Source of the DNA: an uncultured Clostridia bacterium
GTDB lineage: Bacteria; Bacillota_A; Clostridia; Christensenellales; Aristaeellaceae
Direction of reading: 5' to 3'
Assembly (NCBI GenBank): GCA_946613955.1
Contig: CAMOGC010000031.1
Coordinates: forward strand, 1 to 11,837
DNA: 11,837 nt
How positions within the stretch are numbered: the stretch's first letter is position 1; every line of letters starts with the position of its first letter. The translations under genes and the position numbers were made by a program. Of the stretch, positions 7,096 to 11,837 are shown piece by piece. The notes below the pieces were generated by a model. It was not told the origin of the DNA, searched no databases, and saw only the letters and a program-made list of their open reading frames with translations.

Positions 7096-7124
7096 TTGTC
7101 TTTTGGGACGGATACGGGTATAAT
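7096..7124 (+). promoter_or_regulatory. Predicted sigma-A promoter for the DUF3048 gene
   Basis: -35 TTGTCT (7096-7101), exactly 17 bases, then a perfect -10 TATAAT (7119-7124). Transcription would begin near 7131, about 46 bases before the ATG at 7177. Confidence 0.8.
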
Positions 7125-7176
7125 GGGATGTAAGCCTCCGGGGAGACGGAGCGGAGAAAAAGGGGTGGAACGAAAC

Positions 7177-9543
7177 ATGAAAAGATGGATCAGTCTGCTG
7201 CTTTGCCTGGTCATGGCGCTGAGCGCCGCGGCGGGCCTGGCGGAGGAGGGCGTCTCCAAAGCCGAAAGCGAGGCGGAACGCTGGGTATCGGACTTTCTGG
7301 CCGCCCAGAAGGCAAAGCAGAAGGATCCCTGGGTGCTGGCGATCCTGGAAGGCGGCGCCCGGGAGATCGAGATGACGGAGGAGAGCGTTCGCTTCCGGCT
7401 GCGCAGCTTTAATCCGAATCTGGCCGCCATCGGCTCCTACGCCAAGGCGCCGGACAAGGACGCCTGGCGGAAGGCGGCGATGGAGAACGTTACGGCCTAC
7501 GGGCTGGAGGTTACCGTGGCGCGCCAGGCGGACGGCACCGCTTCCGCCAAGAGCGCGGCCGCGTTCCTGAATACGGTGAAAAGGGAAGCGGGAGCCGCCA
7601 AAGGCGCTTTCGGGAAGAAGGAGTTTACCGAGGGGCTGGCCTCCCTGCTGTTCTGCCAGCCCACGGCGGACAAAAAGCCCACCGCCGCTTCCCTGATGAC
7701 GGCCAGGGATGAGTTCGCGGCCTTTATCGGCGCGCGGGAGGACATGTTCCCCTGCGAGAGCCCCGCGGAATGGGCGCCCCTCTTCTATGCCCAGCGGAAC
7801 GTCCAGTTTACGGTGAAAAACGGTCCGCATAACCTGACGCTCAGATGGGACGGGGTGGCGCCGGAAAACCTGCTGAACGCCGCGTACGACGCGGCCTCGG
7901 CGGAGCTGAGCAGCGTTCCCGCGGCCCAGCGGGCCAAGGAGGACAGCCTTTCCTATCTGTGGCGCAGCTCCCTGGCCGCGGCGGCGGTCAATGCCAAGAA
8001 GGGCCGGCTTCAGACCCAGACCGCGGTTTTCGATATCGACGAGCTGGCGGCCGGCAAGGTGCCGCAGGGATACAGCGCCTATTTCGGGCGGTATAACGCG
8101 GGCGAGATCTTCGCGAATCTGGTGGAGGGATACCGGCAGATGCCGGCGGAAGCCTCCCAGCCGCTGCCGAAAACCGGCGTCATCAGCCAGGTTCAGAAAA
8201 AAGGCGTGAGCGTGATCGTCAAGGTGCCCAAGGACGGCCGCAACACCTATGTTCAGCTGCGGGACGCGGATACCGGCGTAATCCAGGCGGAGGCCTTCAT
8301 CGCTCCCGGGAAGAACGTGACCATGAAGGTGGCGGAGAGCTTCTATACCGCCCAGTTCGCGACGGGCTCCACCTGGTATGGGACGGAGGGCGTCTTCGGC
8401 CCCCTGGGTAATTATACCTGCACGAATGAGTTTTCCGTTTCCAACCGGAACAAGTGGAAGCTGACCCCGGAAACCGAACAGCCCGGCATCGAGCTTCACG
8501 CGATTACCGCGGCGGACTTCGCGCCCACCGAGGACAAATCCGTTCATCTGATCGGCGTGCTGGAGGCGGAGGTGCCCCTGGGAGACTATCCGGAAAACAA
8601 CCCGGTGATCTCCGGGGAAAGCTCCCTGACGGGGCTGGCCGCCTCCGGCGAGGCCTATACGCCGGTGGTCATGGTGCTTGACAACGCGGAGGACGCCTAT
8701 CCGCACTGGGGCGTTTCCCAGGCTGACCTGATCCTGCAGATTCCCAACGCCGGCGCCGGCGCCACGAAGCTGCTGGCCGTCTTCGGCAACCAGTATCCGG
8801 AGCAGGCGGGCCCCGTCCGCTCCGGCCGGTCCTCCATGCTGCCTGTCGCCCTGAGCTTTGACGCGGCCTTCGCCTTTGCCGGCCCGCCGGCGGTTCACGG
8901 CGGCCAGGTGGACGTGGAACAGATGCTGGTGGAATTCGGGATGACCCGGTCCCACCGGGTGTATAACCTGCTGAGCAACAGCGACTATAAGGAGCGGATC
9001 AAGAACATCGGCTCCCACAACCTGTCCTGCCATGTGGCGAAGATTCACGGGCATCTGGCGGACATTGGGGAGGAATTCGAGGAACGTCCCTTCCTGTTTA
9101 CCGACGAAAAGAGGACGGAGGGCAGGAACGCCAACATCATCCGGGTGCTCCACAGGGGCGAGAATCCCAAGGCCAACTCCAATTCCGCCAGCCGCGCGGT
9201 TTTCCGCTATGTGCCGGAGGAAAACGCCTATACCCGGACCAACTCCAGCGGCGTATATGTCGACCGCGAAACCGGCGAAACCGTAACCTTCGCGAACGTC
9301 CTGGTGCTGCGGGTGCCGATGGCCTACGAAAAGAACTACATCTACCTGCACAAGCACATGGTGGGCTCCGGCAGCCTGGAGATTTTCCAGAGCGGGAAAT
9401 ACGCCCGGGGCGCCTGGGTCCGGGACGAAATCGGCTCCCGGCTGGTGCTTGTGGATGAAAACGGCGAGGAGCTGAAGCTTCAGCGGGGCAAGACCTTTAT
9501 CGTCGTGACCAACGAAGTGACCGAAGTCATCTTTACGGAATGA
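7177..9543 (+). CDS. Secreted protein with C-terminal DUF3048 (YerB-family) module
   Basis: 788 residues; role unknown. A signal peptide is clear: MKRW, a hydrophobic core to about residue 19, and likely signal peptidase I cleavage after GLA (residue 22). No lipobox is seen, unlike lipoprotein YerB. Residues 25 to about 330 are mostly helical-looking, Ala/Lys/Glu-rich and unrecognised. About 340-440 looks like a beta-sandwich with a WYGTEGVFGP stretch (400-409), similar to extracellular modules in other Clostridia. From about 475 the DUF3048 pattern follows: SLTGL, TPVVMVLDNAEDAYPHWGVS, GAGATKLLAVF and GPVRSGRSS (545-553), with the C-terminal half running to the end. No sortase motif or C-terminal anchor. 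The ATG at 7177 follows AGGGGTGG by eight bases and a strong promoter; the open frame continues far upstream only as antisense to addB. Probably transcribed alone. Confidence 0.88.
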   Translation: MKRWISLLLCLVMALSAAAGLAEEGVSKAESEAERWVSDFLAAQKAKQKDPWVLAILEGGAREIEMTEESVRFRLRSFNPNLAAIGSYAKAPDKDAWRKAAMENVTAYGLEVTVARQADGTASAKSAAAFLNTVKREAGAAKGAFGKKEFTEGLASLLFCQPTADKKPTAASLMTARDEFAAFIGAREDMFPCESPAEWAPLFYAQRNVQFTVKNGPHNLTLRWDGVAPENLLNAAYDAASAELSSVPAAQRAKEDSLSYLWRSSLAAAAVNAKKGRLQTQTAVFDIDELAAGKVPQGYSAYFGRYNAGEIFANLVEGYRQMPAEASQPLPKTGVISQVQKKGVSVIVKVPKDGRNTYVQLRDADTGVIQAEAFIAPGKNVTMKVAESFYTAQFATGSTWYGTEGVFGPLGNYTCTNEFSVSNRNKWKLTPETEQPGIELHAITAADFAPTEDKSVHLIGVLEAEVPLGDYPENNPVISGESSLTGLAASGEAYTPVVMVLDNAEDAYPHWGVSQADLILQIPNAGAGATKLLAVFGNQYPEQAGPVRSGRSSMLPVALSFDAAFAFAGPPAVHGGQVDVEQMLVEFGMTRSHRVYNLLSNSDYKERIKNIGSHNLSCHVAKIHGHLADIGEEFEERPFLFTDEKRTEGRNANIIRVLHRGENPKANSNSASRAVFRYVPEENAYTRTNSSGVYVDRETGETVTFANVLVLRVPMAYEKNYIYLHKHMVGSGSLEIFQSGKYARGAWVRDEIGSRLVLVDENGEELKLQRGKTFIVVTNEVTEVIFTE

Positions 9544-9550
9544 TTTTCCT

Positions 9551-9577
9551 GCCCCTCCGCGCCTTCCGCGGAGGGGC
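9551..9577. repeat. Perfect GC-rich hairpin after the DUF3048 gene
   Basis: Perfect 11-bp inverted repeat GCCCCTCCGCG (9551-9561) / CGCGGAGGGGC (9567-9577) with a 5-base loop, seven bases after the stop. It lacks a T-run, so it may be a U-less terminator or an mRNA 3'-end stabiliser. A second inverted repeat follows, GGCCGG (9579-9584) / CCGGCC (9596-9601). Confidence 0.6.
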
Positions 9578-9633
9578 GGGCCGGCTTTACGGCGCCCGGC
9601 CGGCGGGCCGCAAAAGAGAATGAGGAGACAGAC

Positions 9634-10578
9634 ATGAAAAACGGCATCGTGGTGGTCGGAACGGTCTTTGTGGATGTGAAAGGATATCCCCTGGGGAAAT
9701 ATATACCCGCCGGGAGAAACGCCGGACGGGTGGTTCAGGTACACGGGGGCGTCAGCCGGAACGTGGCGGAGGACATCGCCAATGTGGAGCTGCGCCCGAC
9801 CTTTCTGACGGTGGTCGACAATGACGCGTCGGGGCACGCGGTGGTGGAGAAGCTGAAACGGCACAGGGTCAACACCCGCTATATCCGCTCCGCGCCAGGC
9901 GGCATGGGCACCTGGCTGGCGGTTTTCGACAACAGCGGGGATGTGGTGGCGTCCATTTCCCAGCGGCCGGATCCCTCGATTCTGGGGGACGTGCTGCGGG
10001 AGCAGGGGGACGAAATCTTCTCCGAGGCGGACGCCATCGCCGTGGAGGCGGATCTGGAAGAAACGGTGCTCAAGCCCCTCCTGGATCTGGCGGACCGGCA
10101 CGGCAAACCGGTTTACGCGCTGGTTTCCAACATGACCATCGCCATCGAGCGGCGGGACCTTCTGCGGCGGACCTCCTGCTTCGTATGCAACGGGCAGGAG
10201 GCGGGGCTGCTTTTCAGCGAGGATTATACCGGCATTCCGCCGGAGGAGCTGGCTGGGATGCTGCGGGACCGGATCCGGGACGGGGAAATCCGGCGGATGG
10301 TGGTCACCCTCGGCGGCGATGGCGCGGTGTACGCCGATCGGGAAGGACACTGCGGCGTTTGCCCGGCGGTGCCGGTGGACGTGGTGGATACCACCGGATG
10401 CGGCGACGCGTTTTTTGCCGGGGTCTGTATCGGAATGACCTATGGGAAAAGCCTGGCGGAGGCCTGCCAGATCGGCGCCCGGCTGGCCGCCTCGGTCATC
10501 GCCACCCGGGAAAACGTCTGTCCCCGGTTCCTGCCGGCGGAGTTCGACCTGCCCTCCCGGGAGGAGGGAACAGTGTGA
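9634..10578 (+). CDS. PfkB-family carbohydrate/nucleoside kinase
   Basis: Cytoplasmic ATP-dependent sugar or nucleoside kinase of the ribokinase fold; 314 residues, the usual length. The N-terminal substrate motif is HGGVSRNVAEDIA (about 37-49) and the C-terminal signature is DTTGCGDAFFAGV (252-264), with Asp258 as catalytic base. The usual Ala in DTTGAGD is Cys256 here, a small change in the anion-hole loop. The N-terminal stretch (VDVKGYPL, GRNAGRV, GGVSRN) is reminiscent of pseudouridine kinase PsuK, but no psuG neighbour is seen, so substrate is open; ribokinase-like or adenosine-kinase-like activity cannot be excluded. The ATG at 9634 has GAGGAG (9622-9627) six bases upstream. I see no promoter in the preceding gap, so it may be read through from the gene before it. 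Confidence 0.92.
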   Translation: MKNGIVVVGTVFVDVKGYPLGKYIPAGRNAGRVVQVHGGVSRNVAEDIANVELRPTFLTVVDNDASGHAVVEKLKRHRVNTRYIRSAPGGMGTWLAVFDNSGDVVASISQRPDPSILGDVLREQGDEIFSEADAIAVEADLEETVLKPLLDLADRHGKPVYALVSNMTIAIERRDLLRRTSCFVCNGQEAGLLFSEDYTGIPPEELAGMLRDRIRDGEIRRMVVTLGGDGAVYADREGHCGVCPAVPVDVVDTTGCGDAFFAGVCIGMTYGKSLAEACQIGARLAASVIATRENVCPRFLPAEFDLPSREEGTV

Positions 10579-10597
10579 AGGAAAAGAAAAAACGGGC

Positions 10598-10626
10598 TTT
10601 TCAAACCGCTTCGGTTATGATAAAAT
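10598..10626 (+). promoter_or_regulatory. Possible promoter for the peptidase-efp pair
   Basis: -35-like TTTTCA (10598-10603), 17 bases, -10 TAAAAT (10621-10626), lying in the AT-rich gap between the kinase and the peptidase. The overlapping TATGAT (10616-10621) is an alternative -10 with no good -35. A 10-base direct repeat, AACGGGCTTT, is found at 10591-10600 and 10631-10640, flanking the -10. Confidence 0.5.
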
Positions 10627-10648
10627 AACAAACGGGCTTTTTGCCTAG

Positions 10649-10656
10649 AAAGGGAG
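10649..10656 (+). promoter_or_regulatory. Ribosome binding site of the M24 peptidase gene
   Basis: AAAGGGAG, eight bases before the ATG at 10665. It selects this start over the in-frame TTG at 10641, which has no such site. Confidence 0.65.
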
Positions 10657-10664
10657 CGGAAGGA

Positions 10665-11738
10665 ATGACCGCATCGGAAAAACTGGCGGAAACGCTTCAT
10701 CTGCAGGCCGGGGAGGCCGTGGTGATCCATGATCCGTCCAACCTGTTCTACCTGACGGAGGGATACGGGGGCGAAGGCCTGGTCTATCTGTCCGAAGGGA
10801 AAAAAGTGATTATTACGGACTTCCGCTACACGGAAGCGGCGGAGCGCCAGGCCCCGGATTTCGAAGTGGTCATGACGGACCGGGAGCACACGGCGGATCA
10901 GCGCCTCGCGGAGCTCTGCGAAAAGGAAGAAATCCGGACGCTGCGCTACGAGAGCAATTTCGTCTCCGTTGAAACCTATGAGAAGATGCGGGACGCGGTG
11001 GGGGAGGAAGTGGCTTTCTCCCCTCTGAACGGGGCGCCCCAGAAGATTCGCGAGATCAAGACCCCGGCGGAAATCGCCGTGATGCGGAAGGCGGCGGCCA
11101 TTACCTCGGAGGCCTTCGAGGCGGTTCTGCCGAAGATCCGCGCCGGGATGACGGAAAAGGAGCTGCGGCTGGAGCTGGAATACATCATGTTCAAGCTGGG
11201 GGCTGACGGCCTGGCCTTTGACACGATCATCGCCAGCGGCGAAAACGGCAGCCTGCCGCACGCGGTTCCCGGCCTTCGGAAGCTGCGCCCGGGCGACATG
11301 ATTACGATGGATTTCGGCGCCAAGGTCGGCGGATACTGCAGCGACATGACCCGCACGGTGGCCCTGGGAGAACCTTCCGCCGAGATGCGCCGGGTATACA
11401 ATACGGTGCTCCGGGCCCAGAGCATGTGCGAGGCCGCGCTGGCCGCCGGGAAGAACTGCTTTGAGATCGACCGGCTCGCCAGGGACTACATCGATTCCCA
11501 GGGATATGTCGGCCGCTTCGGCCACGGGCTGGGGCACTGCGTCGGCATTGATATCCACGAATCCCCCCGCCTGAGCCAGACGTGCCACGATACCCTGCGG
11601 GCGGGCATGGTGATTACCGTGGAGCCCGGGGTGTATCTGCCGGGGGTGGGCGGCGTCCGGATCGAGAACACCTGTCTGGTCCGGGAAAACGGCAGCGAGC
11701 CGCTGACCACCGCCCGCAAGGAACTGGTTATTCTGTAA
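10665..11738 (+). CDS. M24B metallopeptidase, Xaa-Pro aminopeptidase/dipeptidase (YqhT-like)
   Basis: Cytoplasmic dimetal peptidase cleaving the bond before proline in peptides or dipeptides. The 357-residue length matches Firmicutes YqhT/PepQ-type enzymes (about 353-360). An N-terminal creatinase-like domain (with NLFYLTEGYGG near 24-34) precedes the pita-bread catalytic domain. All five metal ligands are present: Asp216 and Asp227 in DFGAKVGGYCSDMTRT, His291 in HGLGHCVGIDIHE, Glu320 in TVEPGVY and Glu334 in RIENT; His298 is the second conserved histidine. The gene lies 43 bases upstream of efp, the same order as yqhT-efp in Bacillus. It is most likely co-transcribed with efp from a promoter in the gap before it. 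Whether it acts on dipeptides or longer peptides cannot be told from sequence. Confidence 0.95.
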   Translation: MTASEKLAETLHLQAGEAVVIHDPSNLFYLTEGYGGEGLVYLSEGKKVIITDFRYTEAAERQAPDFEVVMTDREHTADQRLAELCEKEEIRTLRYESNFVSVETYEKMRDAVGEEVAFSPLNGAPQKIREIKTPAEIAVMRKAAAITSEAFEAVLPKIRAGMTEKELRLELEYIMFKLGADGLAFDTIIASGENGSLPHAVPGLRKLRPGDMITMDFGAKVGGYCSDMTRTVALGEPSAEMRRVYNTVLRAQSMCEAALAAGKNCFEIDRLARDYIDSQGYVGRFGHGLGHCVGIDIHESPRLSQTCHDTLRAGMVITVEPGVYLPGVGGVRIENTCLVRENGSEPLTTARKELVIL

Positions 11739-11765
11739 GGGTAATAATGAAGCATATGGAAGACG

Positions 11766-11772
11766 AAGGAGG
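11766..11772 (+). promoter_or_regulatory. Ribosome binding site of efp
   Basis: AAGGAGG, nine bases before the ATG at 11782. Confidence 0.85.
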
Positions 11773-11781
11773 AACAAACCA

Positions 11782-11837
11782 ATGATTACAGCTGGCGATT
11801 TCAAAAAGGGCATTACCGTGGAATGGGACGGCGGCGT
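11782..11837 (+). CDS. efp: Elongation factor P, N-terminal fragment (runs off the window)
   Basis: EF-P binds the ribosome and relieves stalling at consecutive prolines. Only 18 complete codons are visible, beginning MITAGDFKKG and continuing into TVEWDGG, which match the conserved EF-P start (M-I-x-A-G-D-F-x-x-G). It has a perfect Shine-Dalgarno and follows the Xaa-Pro peptidase gene by 43 bases, the usual Firmicutes neighbour. The residue modified in domain I lies beyond the window. Confidence 0.9.
   Translation, partial: MITAGDFKKGITVEWDGG

Larger units (their letters stand above)
6826..7176. other. Divergent control region between addB and the DUF3048 gene
   Basis: 351 bases without a gene that I would accept. 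It holds the addB Shine-Dalgarno and a leader of about 150 bases, a minus-strand promoter (6986-7014), a repeated GTTACG motif (7063-7068 and 7089-7094), a plus-strand promoter (7096-7124), and a plus-strand ribosome binding site AGGGGTGG (7161-7168). Open frames running across it are extensions of the flanking genes without start signals. Confidence 0.7.

Noticed and set aside
5728..7176. Upstream extension of the DUF3048 frame by about 480 codons
   Set aside because: The extension is antisense to addB. The ATG at 7177 has a promoter, a ribosome binding site and a signal peptide directly after it, so the true start is there.
7090..10350. A 1086-codon open frame on the minus strand, antisense to the DUF3048 and kinase genes
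   Set aside because: It spans two well-supported plus-strand genes and the gap between them, has a His/Gly/Pro/Arg-rich composition typical of antisense frames in GC-rich DNA, and shows no recognisable domain or ribosome binding site.
1..11837. CRISPR array, tRNA, rRNA, insertion sequence, prophage or toxin-antitoxin genes
   Set aside because: No evenly spaced repeats, no transposase or integrase motifs, no recognisable RNA gene and no small paired toxin-like genes were seen on either strand by eye; a covariance-model scan was not possible here.

Overview
This window looks like a piece of a GC-rich chromosome from the Clostridia side of the Firmicutes. The clues are an AddB-type (not RecB/C-type) recombination nuclease with Fe-S cysteines, a secreted DUF3048 (YerB-family) protein, a small P-loop family I know from Firmicutes, an M24 peptidase directly upstream of efp as in the Bacillus yqhT-efp pair, and strong AGGAGG ribosome binding sites. 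GC content is high by eye (not computed). The signal-peptide style (hydrophobic stretch ending in GLA then EE) recalls GC-rich Christensenellales/Aristaeellaceae-like gut bacteria, but that placement is a weak guess.

Layout. 1-1145 (+): the 3' end of a polar amino acid ABC permease gene, overlapping by one base its ATPase gene. 1144-1228: two hairpins that look like back-to-back terminators for the converging transcripts. 1366-6825 (-): an apparent operon read right to left, addB, then a small uncharacterised P-loop protein gene whose Shine-Dalgarno overlaps the addB stop codon, then thrC (threonine synthase) after a 139-base spacer with two copies of a GC-rich hairpin. 6826-7176: a divergent control region with one good sigma-A-type promoter facing each way. 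7177-9543 (+): a secreted 788-residue protein with a C-terminal DUF3048 module and about 450 residues I do not recognise in front. 9544-9633: GC-rich inverted repeats. 9634-10578 (+): a PfkB-family sugar/nucleoside kinase. 10665-11738 (+): an M24B Xaa-Pro peptidase with its own probable promoter. 11782 to the end: the first codons of efp (elongation factor P).

How the genes work together. The transporter genes import a polar amino acid, possibly cystine. AddB is one half of the AddAB double-strand-break resection enzyme; addA is not beside it here. The peptidase and efp probably form a conserved pair linked to peptide turnover and translation of proline-rich proteins. I see no CRISPR array, transposase, phage gene, tRNA or rRNA, and no complete new system. 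The points most worth a second look are the AddB with a ruined Walker A motif and no adjacent addA, the tightly coupled unknown P-loop gene, and the composite DUF3048 protein.
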